From Acidobacteriota bacterium (GTDB taxonomy: Bacteria > Acidobacteriota > Terriglobia > Terriglobales > Acidobacteriaceae), in the NCBI GenBank assembly GCA_021781255.1, contig JAJXXG010000567.1:1-6349 (forward strand): a DNA stretch of 6,349 nt. The letters run 5' to 3'. Made by a program: the position numbers and the translations under genes. How positions within the stretch are numbered: the stretch's first letter is position 1; each line of letters opens with the position of its first letter. Below are positions 1 to 5,109 of this stretch, piece after piece. The notes beneath the pieces were generated by a model. That model saw only the letters and a list, made by a program, of their open reading frames with translations, had not been told where the DNA came from and searched no databases.

Positions 1-1159
1 CTGCCAGGCCGGCCACGGCGTTGGTGCCCGCCAGTCCAGCCGGATGGTTCTCATGGGTCAGGCCCGGCGTCGCGCCCAGGTCCTTGCCGTCCAGCGTGTA
101 CACCGGCCCATAAGTGTTGATGCCCTGTTTCTCAAAAAAGCTCTGGATGCGGTCGCTCAGTTCCCGCTCTGCCGGAGCCTTGTGCCACCACGCCCAGTCC
201 ACGCTCCAGTTGCTTGCCGTGCGCCATGCGTCGTAGCCAAACTCGCCCGACTGCGGAAATTGATTGATGTGCGGGGTGCCGTCAAAGTTCGCATAGCTTG
301 GAGCCAGACCCGTGACGGGGTTGGTCGTCTTCACAAAGAATGCGCGGCTCACTTCGGCGGCCCGTGCCCAGAAGCCGCGATCTTCCACCGGCCCCCACCG
401 TGCCCACAGCTCATAGAAGGCCGGCAGATGATACGAGGGGTCAGTGAAGGGCTCCGGCATCACCTCCGGCACGAAGAGGATCATCGGCGGATCGGGATGC
501 ATCATCGGCCCGACCGCGTGCGGTCCAAACTTGCCCGGCGCCGAGATCACCGGACGGTGCACCATGGCCCGCAGAAGCTTGTCTGCCTCTGCGTGGTAGT
601 TGTAGATCCCCTTGCCGTCTCCCCAGCGGTTCGACGCAAACAGGAGCGCCATGGCAAAGTACGACTCCCCATCCGGCGCGGCTCCCTCGGACTTGTGCGT
701 CCCATCCGTCTTGCAGGACCAGGCAAAGAACTCGTAGCTCGGCGCCTTCGGGTCACGGATGTACATGTAGGTTTTGGCCCAGTTCCAGATCGCGTCGAAT
801 TCCGGCTTTCTGCCCAGCTGGACCGTGATCATCATGCCGTACGACATGCCCTCGGTGCGCACATCGTGGTTGGCCCAGTCGGTCACATACATCAGCGGCC
901 CGTTGGCGTTGGCGCCGGCGGCAAAGGCGATGGCTTGCGTCTGCGGATCCCCATGGAAGAGTTGCTGGTAAGCGGCATCCACCTTGGCGCGAATCTCCTG
1001 TTGCGGGTGCCCATCCTCGGCAAAGAGGTTGCGATAGTGCCCGGTTGCGTACGCGCCCGCTCCATCCTGTGGCGCGGCTGCGCGCGCCCACGGTGCGACG
1101 GCAAAAGCCCCCGCTGCCATCATCATTGCCAGACTGTTTGAGTGGGCCTTGCGCATCAT
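1..1159 (-). CDS. Secreted GH8 glycoside hydrolase, Rex-like (reducing-end xylose-releasing exo-oligoxylanase type), 3' end cut by window edge
   Basis: The 386 visible residues read as a family GH8 (alpha/alpha)6-barrel enzyme. The probable role is removing xylose from the reducing end of xylo-oligosaccharides outside the cytoplasm. The closest family member I recognise is the Bacillus halodurans Rex enzyme (about 388 residues), with shared stretches such as HYRNLF, DVRTEGMSYGMM, FAWSC, DPSYHLPAFYEL and GLAPSYANFDGTP. By family knowledge, Glu103 (TEGMSYG) is the general acid, Asp310 (GYDAWR) the base and Asp163 (PDGESYF) another conserved acidic residue. A His-Pro pair at 372-373 lies where Rex has its loop blocking the positive subsites. 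Residues 1-27 form a Sec signal peptide with likely cleavage after ARA (25-27). The ATG at 1159 is chosen because AGGGG (1171-1167) lies 7 bases upstream; a second ATG follows at once. Only the C-terminal tail should be missing. GH8 membership is nearly certain; Rex specificity rather than endo-xylanase or endoglucanase is inferred. Confidence 0.93.
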   Translation of the reverse strand, partial: MMRKAHSNSLAMMMAAGAFAVAPWARAAAPQDGAGAYATGHYRNLFAEDGHPQQEIRAKVDAAYQQLFHGDPQTQAIAFAAGANANGPLMYVTDWANHDVRTEGMSYGMMITVQLGRKPEFDAIWNWAKTYMYIRDPKAPSYEFFAWSCKTDGTHKSEGAAPDGESYFAMALLFASNRWGDGKGIYNYHAEADKLLRAMVHRPVISAPGKFGPHAVGPMMHPDPPMILFVPEVMPEPFTDPSYHLPAFYELWARWGPVEDRGFWARAAEVSRAFFVKTTNPVTGLAPSYANFDGTPHINQFPQSGEFGYDAWRTASNWSVDWAWWHKAPAERELSDRIQSFFEKQGINTYGPVYTLDGKDLGATPGLTHENHPAGLAGTNAVAGLA

Positions 1160-1172
1160 GCATGAACCCCTG

Positions 1173-1184
1173 AGCCAATTGGCT
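1173..1184. promoter_or_regulatory. 12-base perfect palindrome next to the GH8 ribosome binding site
   Basis: AGCCAATTGGCT is its own reverse complement. It ends one base before the AGGGG ribosome binding site (1171-1167) of the GH8 gene. It could be an operator for a sugar-responsive repressor. As RNA it could form only a short hairpin, since a loop must be taken from the centre. There is no second copy in the window, so the regulatory role is speculative. Confidence 0.35.
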
Positions 1185-1216
1185 GAAGCGATTTACTCGA
1201 CGCTGAGCAGTATCGC

Positions 1217-1255
1217 CCCCGCTCCCTGCCTTTTGCAAACAGGGGCCGCTCGGGG
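1217..1255 (-). promoter_or_regulatory. GC-rich imperfect hairpin between the 276-residue gene and GH8
   Basis: Two nested perfect 5-base arms are visible: 1217-1221 with 1251-1255 (CCCCG/CGGGG) and 1224-1228 with 1240-1244 (CCCTG/CAGGG). An asymmetric internal loop separates them and the apical loop is 11 bases. It starts 12 bases after the stop codon of the upstream gene. No T-run follows on the minus strand, so it is not a typical intrinsic terminator. It may protect the mRNA end or partly uncouple the two genes. Confidence 0.35.
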
Positions 1256-1267
1256 AGGGTTCGCGCA

Positions 1268-2098
1268 TCAGGGATGCCGGTGGAGCACGTGCTTTGCGAT
1301 GTCGGGCCAGAACTCGCGAAAGGCATTCGTGAGGGCATCGCGCCCGATGGCATATCCGAATTTTTCTGAAAGATCGCCGAGGTTCTGGTCCGCGGATGGA
1401 TAGTACGCCAGGGAGATGCCCTGAGCCATCCCGCGGCCAACAATCTCGGCGGCATTAAAGGTATTGTGACCCTGGTAGTTCGGTGTAATCAGCACGCGTG
1501 AGCCGGCGTAGACGGCGCGCTTCCAGACGCCCCCTTGCCCTTTGGCAAAGTAGCGCTCGTCCTCGTGCAGGATGCTGGGCAGCGCCCAGATTACAAGGTA
1601 GTTGCCATCGGTCTTATCAACAAACCCGCGCCACGTGTATCCCCAGAAACCCGCCGGACCTTTGCCCAGTTGCGGATGCGTATTCGACCCCTCGGCCAGC
1701 AACGAGGTAATGCCAACGAAGGCATAGGACGAGTAGTCGAAGCTGTTCTCTGTCGCGATCCCGAATGCCTCGCGCGAAGTGGGCGGCGGCGGAATCGCGC
1801 CTGCGCTCACGGCGCGATAGTTGGGCATGAAACCAAGAATCCGCTTGGGCTGTTCCTGCCCAGGGAGTGCCCCTGAGGGCTTCGACGCGGGCTCTCCGGG
1901 AGTCTCCGGCAGGTTGGCCGGTTGCGCGCCCTTTGCGGAGGACGCGGGATCTGGCTGCTGCGCTGTTCCGGTGTTGGGTGCCTGCGCAAGAGGCGCCTGC
2001 GCACTGGGCGCGGCAGGCTGCGCCGCGCGCGGGGCGTCCTGTTGCGCATAGGTCGCAGTCACTGCGAGAGTCCAGAATAAGAAGGCAAAAAGGCGCAA
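1268..2098 (-). CDS. Secreted protein of unknown function, paralogue of the 329-residue protein encoded at 2408-3397
   Basis: Function is not recognised. With a TTG start at 2098 the product has 276 residues. Residues 1-18 form a clean signal peptide (MRLFAFLFWTLAVTATYA, cleaved before QQ). Residues 20-82 are a low-complexity Ala/Pro/Gln linker with an NLPE motif at 62-65. A conserved domain spans about 85-276. The domain shares RILGF (86-90), LPSILHEDERYF (173-184), SLAYYP (229-234), EFWPD (262-266) and a C-terminal H-x-H-P (273-276) with the protein encoded at 2408-3397. Export to the periplasm or outer membrane is inferred. I do not see an enzyme motif. Longer readings starting at ATG 2161 or TTG 2206 put about 21 or 36 extra residues before the signal peptide and lack a well-spaced ribosome binding site, so I prefer 2098. 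Confidence 0.85.
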   Translation of the reverse strand: MRLFAFLFWTLAVTATYAQQDAPRAAQPAAPSAQAPLAQAPNTGTAQQPDPASSAKGAQPANLPETPGEPASKPSGALPGQEQPKRILGFMPNYRAVSAGAIPPPPTSREAFGIATENSFDYSSYAFVGITSLLAEGSNTHPQLGKGPAGFWGYTWRGFVDKTDGNYLVIWALPSILHEDERYFAKGQGGVWKRAVYAGSRVLITPNYQGHNTFNAAEIVGRGMAQGISLAYYPSADQNLGDLSEKFGYAIGRDALTNAFREFWPDIAKHVLHRHP

Positions 2099-2104
2099 AA
2101 ACGA

Positions 2105-2110
2105 TCCTCC
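2105..2110 (-). promoter_or_regulatory. Ribosome binding site deciding a TTG start
   Basis: GGAGGA reads on the minus strand from 2110 to 2105, leaving 6 bases before the TTG at 2098. This is the strongest Shine-Dalgarno match near any candidate start of the gene, and it places the initiator directly at the head of a normal signal peptide. The alternative ATG at 2161 has only GAGAG two bases upstream, too close for good initiation. Confidence 0.65.
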
Positions 2111-2266
2111 ACACTTTCTGCCCAGCGGCCCAAAAGGCACAGCCGCAGCGAGCAGAGGCATAACTCTCAGAATACCGGATTTCGCAGAGACCCTGTCTCC
2201 GGGCAACTTGTGCAGGCGGACCCCAGTTTGCGGCCGCGGGGCAAACCTAAAACTGCGTAGCTCACT

Positions 2267-2280
2267 CTTTAGACGTAAAG
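2267..2280. repeat. Short inverted repeat upstream of the 276-residue gene
   Basis: CTTTA (2267-2271) and TAAAG (2276-2280) are perfect inverted arms around GACG. The site is about 170 bases upstream of the preferred TTG start, in a locally AT-richer patch where a promoter or operator would be expected. Five-base arms can arise by chance. Confidence 0.25.
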
Positions 2281-2320
2281 TTCAGTTGCCGGATGCAGCG
2301 ATCATCCCGAAAAGGCAATG

Positions 2321-2349
2321 AAAAAGCGAATCCTGCCCCGAAACTCGCT
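2321..2349 (-). terminator. Possible intrinsic terminator of the 329-residue gene
   Basis: On the minus strand, AGCGAGTT (2349-2342) can pair with GATTCGCT (2332-2325) as eight base pairs including two G-U wobbles, around a 9-base loop. Four T residues (2324-2321) follow directly. It lies about 58 bases after the stop codon at 2408. The stem is modest and the T-run short, so termination may be partial. Confidence 0.42.
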
Positions 2350-2407
2350 CGGACAGGTGATTTGCAACGCTCAGATCCCATCCAGAAAGACTCCAGCCAT
2401 GCAGGTT

Positions 2408-3397
2408 CTATTGGTGCGTGGGCTGCGATTGTCCTGAAGCCCCGGCAGTCTGAGCCTGAGTGTCCAGTCCGCGTGTCGGATCCTTGTGGAAGAGCTTGCG
2501 CGACAGGTCCGGCCAGAACTCCTGAAAGACGGAGCCGATCGCGCCTTCCGCCGTCACAACGAAACCATTGCCGATCGTCAGGCCGATTCCGGAGTCGTTC
2601 GCGGGATAGTAGAGGTTAGAGAGTGCGCCCGAAGCAATGTTGCCCAGCACATTAGAGTAGTTGGGCTCCCATTTGCCGGTGTTGTCGTGTTTGCAGATGA
2701 CGCTGGTGGCCACGGCGTAGAACAGTCGGTGCTGCACGGACCCATGGCCGAGCCGGAAATAACGGGGATCCTGATGCAGAAGAGATGGCAGAATGCCGTT
2801 GCCAATCATGGTGCCGTCAAAGGCGTCCAGATATTTGGCGCCGGCGCGCTCGCCAAAGCCCTTCGCACCCCAGGGGAATCCGCTGTCGGAGTCCAATGCC
2901 TCGCCATAACCGGCCACAAGGACCGCAGCAGCAAAGGTGGCGGGGTCAACCGAAGAGCGAAAGGCGAGGCTTATCTTCTGCCGCGCGGTCAGCGAGACGG
3001 CGTCGCTGCGGTAGGTGGTATTGAACATTGGGACGATGCCCAGAACGCGCTGCTTCTCTTCCTCTTTAAGTTGTTCTTCAGCCTTTTGTTGCCTGGCCTT
3101 GTCTGCGTCGGCCGGGCTGGCCTGCGCTGCGGAATTTGAACTCGCCGGGGCGCGAGTGGGGGCAGGCTCAGGGGGTGGCGCGTCCTGGCTCTGACCCGAG
3201 CCAGAATTTACCGCTTCGAAGAAGCTGATGGCATCCATCGCTTGCGCAAAAGGCGCCTGCGGAGCTTCCGGAAGATTTCCAGGGAGCGCCGTCGCGATCG
3301 TAGTGGGAGGCGCTTGCGCCGTGAGTCCAGGGCACTGCAGCAGCAGGACCAGGCCTGTGACGACGGTCGCAGGGGTCAAGCTGGAACCTAATCGCAT
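2408..3397 (-). CDS. Secreted protein of unknown function with conserved C-terminal domain
   Basis: Function is not recognised; this is the larger paralogue of the protein encoded at 1268-2098. The 329 residues comprise a signal peptide (1-27, cleavage likely after GLTA), an NLPEAP motif (41-46), a Pro/Ala/Ser-rich linker to about residue 97, a charged helix (98-118, K/E/Q-rich, perhaps a short coiled coil), and the shared domain from RVLG (117-120) to HKDP (304-307). Signature stretches are LTARQKISLAFR (136-147), LPSLLHQDPRYF (203-214), NYSNVLGN (246-253), SNLYYP (260-265) and EFWPD (293-297). A Gln/Ser/Thr-rich tail follows. The linker and family resemblance suggest an envelope protein, which is inference. 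A Cys at position 22 lacks a good lipobox. ATG 3397 has AGGTG five bases upstream. The leader contains a 9-base inverted repeat (3417-3454). Confidence 0.9.
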   Translation of the reverse strand: MRLGSSLTPATVVTGLVLLLQCPGLTAQAPPTTIATALPGNLPEAPQAPFAQAMDAISFFEAVNSGSGQSQDAPPPEPAPTRAPASSNSAAQASPADADKARQQKAEEQLKEEEKQRVLGIVPMFNTTYRSDAVSLTARQKISLAFRSSVDPATFAAAVLVAGYGEALDSDSGFPWGAKGFGERAGAKYLDAFDGTMIGNGILPSLLHQDPRYFRLGHGSVQHRLFYAVATSVICKHDNTGKWEPNYSNVLGNIASGALSNLYYPANDSGIGLTIGNGFVVTAEGAIGSVFQEFWPDLSRKLFHKDPTRGLDTQAQTAGASGQSQPTHQ

Positions 3398-3823
3398 CCA
3401 TTCACCTTTCTTGGAAATTCGCCCCGACTGACCGTTTTGCGCCCAGGGGCGAATGGACAGAGAAACCTATCCCAGGCCTGAACGGCCTGCTGCCTTGAAT
3501 CCTTTGATCGAACGTGGTCAGGAGCCCCCTGGGCGAACCCAGAGTGCCCTGTTCAGGTTAGACGAAGATCATCCCCAGCGGTTGCTTCAGACGCTGACTG
3601 GCCCCGCATCGCAAAATTGTCGTCGAAGTCTTCATGCGGCGGTGCGCATTGAAGTTGCGGGCTGCCCGATGGGCCGCCTTTGGAGCGCGCAGTCGCCGAA
3701 AAGAGGTAGAGCCTTACTGCTCAGACCGGGACAAGCGATCCCTCTAAAGTAGGAATTACCTTGTGCGTCCCAGTGCGCGAAAAGCATTTGTCACCGCACA
3801 TGGGTAGAAAAAAGGTGGGATGC
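3398..3823. other. Divergent intergenic region, 426 bases
   Basis: It separates the minus-strand 329-residue gene from the plus-strand SYLF gene, so it should hold both promoters. I could not pick -35/-10 pairs with confidence. Besides the inverted repeat at 3417-3454 there are small local hairpins: CTGGG/CCCAG around a CGAA loop (3529-3542), and CCGCAT (from 3604) paired with an ATGCGG about 25 bases on. A 99-codon plus-strand reading frame (3453-3752) is Arg/Pro-rich, resembles nothing I know and has a poorly spaced ribosome binding site, so I do not call it a gene. Confidence 0.6.
3417..3454. repeat. Perfect 9-base inverted repeat in the leader of the 329-residue gene
   Basis: ATTCGCCCC (3417-3425) is matched exactly by GGGGCGAAT (3446-3454) across a 20-base spacer. 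It lies 19 bases upstream of the ATG at 3397, just beyond the ribosome binding site. It may be an mRNA leader hairpin affecting translation or a two-half-site operator. No T-run follows on either strand, so a terminator is unlikely. Confidence 0.55.
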
Positions 3824-4513
3824 ATGAAGAAGTTTGTGACGTTAGTGACAGTACTTAGCCTTACGACCATCGGCTGGGCGGCAACTACGCGCGAAAACGC
3901 GCAGGACCGACTGGACAATTCGGGTCAAGTGCTGCACGAGATTATGGCGGCGCCCGACCAGGGTATTCCCCAGGAGGTGTTGGATCACGCGAAGTGCATC
4001 GCCGTCGTGCCCCATATGCTCAAGGGCGGCTTTGTGTTCGGCGCGGAGAATGGCCGAGGCGTGGCCACTTGCCGGACCGCAACTGGATGGAGCGCCCCGG
4101 CGTTTTTTGCCATTACCGGCGGGAGCTGGGGATTGCAGATCGGCATTGAAGGCGTAGATCTGGTGATGATTATCCAGAACGACAAAGGGATGCAGCGGTT
4201 GCTCTCAAGCAAATTTCAGCTCGGAGCAGACGCCTCTGCGGCAGCAGGACCGGTGGGACGCCATGCTTCCGCCGATACCGATTGGAAACTGAATACAGAA
4301 ATCCTGACTTATTCGCGCGCCAAGGGCGTCTTTGCCGGACTCACGCTGACTGGAGCTTCGATTCGGCGTGACGACGATTCGACAGAGGCCATCTATGGCC
4401 ATGATATCTCCAATCAACTCATTCTTGAGGGCAAGGAAGCTGTCCCGGCCTCGGCACAATCCTTCCTCGATGCGGTCAAGGGAGCGAAGGAACAGGCAGT
4501 TGCCTCGAAATAG
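3824..4513 (+). CDS. Secreted SYLF-domain (Ysc84/DUF500) lipid-binding-type protein
   Basis: The 229-residue product is a signal peptide followed by a full SYLF domain, a family whose eukaryotic members bind phosphoinositides; the bacterial role is unsettled and an envelope lipid-binding role is inferred. Residues 1-19 (MKKFVTLVTVLSLTTIGWA) look like a Sec signal. Family hallmarks run in order: CIAVVP (58-63), KGGFVFGAENGRGV (67-80), GWSAPAFF (88-95), GGSWGLQIG (99-107), LGADASAAAGPVGR (133-146), TDWKLNTEILTYSRAKGVFAG within 152-172, and YGHDIS (191-196). Two Cys (58, 83) could form a disulphide. The start is ATG 3824, with AGGTGG five bases upstream; an in-frame TTG at 3761 would bury the signal peptide. 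It is followed after 80 bases by a small membrane protein gene on the same strand, probably co-transcribed. Confidence 0.95.
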   Translation: MKKFVTLVTVLSLTTIGWAATTRENAQDRLDNSGQVLHEIMAAPDQGIPQEVLDHAKCIAVVPHMLKGGFVFGAENGRGVATCRTATGWSAPAFFAITGGSWGLQIGIEGVDLVMIIQNDKGMQRLLSSKFQLGADASAAAGPVGRHASADTDWKLNTEILTYSRAKGVFAGLTLTGASIRRDDDSTEAIYGHDISNQLILEGKEAVPASAQSFLDAVKGAKEQAVASK

Positions 4514-4536
4514 CAGATGGTTGTAACCGCATGGAC

Positions 4537-4570
4537 GGCGCCCTTGATAAGGATTCAAATCTCGGGCGCC
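4537..4570 (+). promoter_or_regulatory. Intercistronic hairpin between SYLF and small membrane protein genes
   Basis: GGCGCCC (4537-4543) pairs exactly with GGGCGCC (4564-4570). The 20-base loop itself contains TTGA...TCAA, which can extend the stem. No T-run follows, so it is not a standard terminator. It sits between the SYLF stop codon and the ribosome binding site at about 4583-4588, where it could set relative mRNA stability or expression of the two genes. Confidence 0.5.
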
Positions 4571-4593
4571 AACAATGTTGAGAAAGGGTGCAT

Positions 4594-4743
4594 ATGCTCT
4601 GGACATTCTTTGTGGTCGTTTTGGTTTTGTGGCTATTAGGCTTCAGCTTCCACGTGGCTGGAGGCCTCATTCATCTCCTCCTGGTGCTCGCTGTAATCAT
4701 CCTGATTTTCAACCTTGTGAGTGCCCGCAGAAGAGCGCTCTGA
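4594..4743 (+). CDS. Small two-helix membrane protein, lmo0937/DUF5670 type
   Basis: This 49-residue protein has the pattern of the lmo0937 (DUF5670) family: an MLWT start, a hydrophobic run ending in LWLLG, a short G-rich turn with H-x-A-G-G-L-I-H, a second hydrophobic run and a basic tail. The membrane segments are about residues 2-19 and 23-42. The ARRRAL tail (44-49) predicts both ends in the cytoplasm by the positive-inside rule. The ATG has AAAGGG five bases upstream. The family has no established biochemical function as far as I know; such proteins often occur near stress and envelope genes. Location just after the SYLF gene suggests a shared transcript. The match is from memory of the family pattern, but the length, topology and motif agree well. 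Confidence 0.88.
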   Translation: MLWTFFVVVLVLWLLGFSFHVAGGLIHLLLVLAVIILIFNLVSARRRAL

Positions 4744-4761
4744 AGTAGGACGGCCCGGGGA

Positions 4762-4868
4762 CAGTCTGGCAGATGGAAGACATCCATCGCTAGCGCTCAC
4801 AGGCTCGCTTGGCATTGGGTCGCGGTAAGGGCGAGCTGATGGAATCATCCATGCCAGCTGCCAGACTG
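4762..4868. repeat. 11-base perfect inverted repeat enclosing a structured 85-base core
   Basis: CAGTCTGGCAG (4762-4772) matches CTGCCAGACTG (4858-4868) exactly. Just inside, ATGGA (4773-4777) can extend the helix with TCCAT (4848-4852), bulging GCCAG. The core holds two local hairpins, ATGGA/TCCAT at 4773-4787 and again at 4839-4852, the palindrome CGCTAGCG (4788-4795), and GCTCGC/GCGAGC arms at about 4803-4836. No clear target-site duplication flanks it (GGGGA on the left, CAATC on the right). It could be a multibranched RNA or a degenerate MITE/REP-like element. Confidence 0.6.
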
Positions 4869-4891
4869 CAATCGGAACCGGAGTATGGCGG

Positions 4892-4936
4892 GCAGAAGAG
4901 GCTCCATCCTGCTTCTGCAGGAATCGATGGAAGCCT
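4892..4936. repeat. Pair of overlapping, mutually exclusive hairpins
   Basis: One fold pairs GCAGAAG (4892-4898) with CTTCTGC (4912-4918). The other is a longer stem: AGGCT (4899-4903) with AGCCT (4932-4936), CCAT (4904-4907) with ATGG (4927-4930) with one bulged A, and CCTGC (4908-4912) with GCAGG (4917-4921) around a TTCT loop with a 5-base bulge. They share 4912 and 4917-4918, so they cannot coexist. This is the layout of a switching RNA, though no ligand or target is apparent. Confidence 0.5.
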
Positions 4937-5035
4937 GCGCGCATTTCCCTGAATGTGATCCATTTTGACCATTCTTCCCCCGAAAAATGCGGGAACGTAT
5001 GTTAGAGGAGTGTGCCCGCCCCTGCTTTCTACGTG

Positions 5036-5067
5036 CTTCATGCGCCCGTCAAACCCGGTGCGTGAAG
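5036..5067 (+). promoter_or_regulatory. 11-pair leader hairpin upstream of the radical SAM gene
   Basis: CTTCATGCGCC (5036-5046) pairs with GGTGCGTGAAG (5057-5067) around a 10-base loop. Nine pairs are Watson-Crick and two are U-G or G-U wobbles that form only in plus-strand RNA; the minus strand would have A-C and C-A mismatches. This favours a plus-strand transcript, consistent with a 5' leader of the gene starting at 5110. The hairpin ends 29 bases before the ribosome binding site. Confidence 0.5.
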
Positions 5068-5109
5068 AGTGATGCTCGCGAATCGAACTTCTTGCCGGAG
5101 AGGTAACCC

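Larger units (their letters stand above)
2099..2407. other. 309-base gap between the two paralogous genes
   Basis: No credible gene is seen here. Reading from the 329-residue gene on the minus strand, it holds a possible intrinsic terminator (2349-2321), a small palindrome (2280-2267) and the ribosome binding site of the 276-residue gene. The promoter of the latter should lie here if it is transcribed separately, but I find no -35/-10 pair convincing enough to mark. Part of this stretch would be coding if the gene began at ATG 2161 or TTG 2206. Confidence 0.5.
4744..5109. other. 366-base non-coding stretch rich in inverted repeats
   Basis: Nothing here looks protein-coding: the open frames on the minus strand are short, Ser/Pro/Arg-rich, unfamiliar, and overlap real genes. 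Instead there are three separate groups of inverted repeats, at 4762-4868, 4892-4936 and 5036-5067. It ends with the ribosome binding site (GGAGAGG, 5097-5103) of the radical SAM gene. A TATGTT at 4998-5003 could be a -10 element, but its -35 region is poor. The stretch could be a 3' UTR, a free-standing structured RNA, a small repeat element, or a long leader of the downstream gene. Confidence 0.6.

Noticed and set aside
44..1141. 365-codon open frame on the plus strand
   Set aside because: It is the antisense shadow of the GH8 gene. Its product is Arg/His/Pro-rich and resembles no family, whereas the opposite strand gives a full set of GH8 motifs.
753..1268. 171-codon minus-strand frame overlapping the GH8 start
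   Set aside because: It is in a different frame from GH8, matches nothing known and has low-complexity composition typical of out-of-frame GC-rich DNA.
2486..3139. 217-codon plus-strand open frame
   Set aside because: It lies antisense to the 329-residue secreted protein, which has a signal peptide and a paralogue supporting it.
3453..3752. 99-codon plus-strand frame in the divergent intergenic region
   Set aside because: Arg/Pro-rich, no recognisable domain, start only three bases after a possible ribosome binding site and overlapping an inverted repeat arm. A real small gene cannot be fully excluded.
3761..3823. Upstream TTG start for the SYLF gene
   Set aside because: It would add 21 residues before an obvious signal peptide and lacks the good ribosome binding site found before ATG 3824.
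4762..4868. Intact MITE insertion
   Set aside because: The terminal inverted repeats fit, but the immediate flanks show no target-site duplication and no second copy is in the window, so I keep it as a structured element of unknown origin.
4636..5041. Two overlapping minus-strand frames (102 and 83 codons)
   Set aside because: They overlap the lmo0937-type gene or run through the inverted repeats, and their Ser/Pro/Arg-rich products match no family.
4989..5109. Cobalamin riboswitch upstream of the B12-type radical SAM gene
   Set aside because: Fragments such as GGGAA, GCCCGCC and GCCGGAGAGG are faintly reminiscent, but the conserved GCCACTG-like core and a proper B12 box in the right order are absent. 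An Infernal search would decide.
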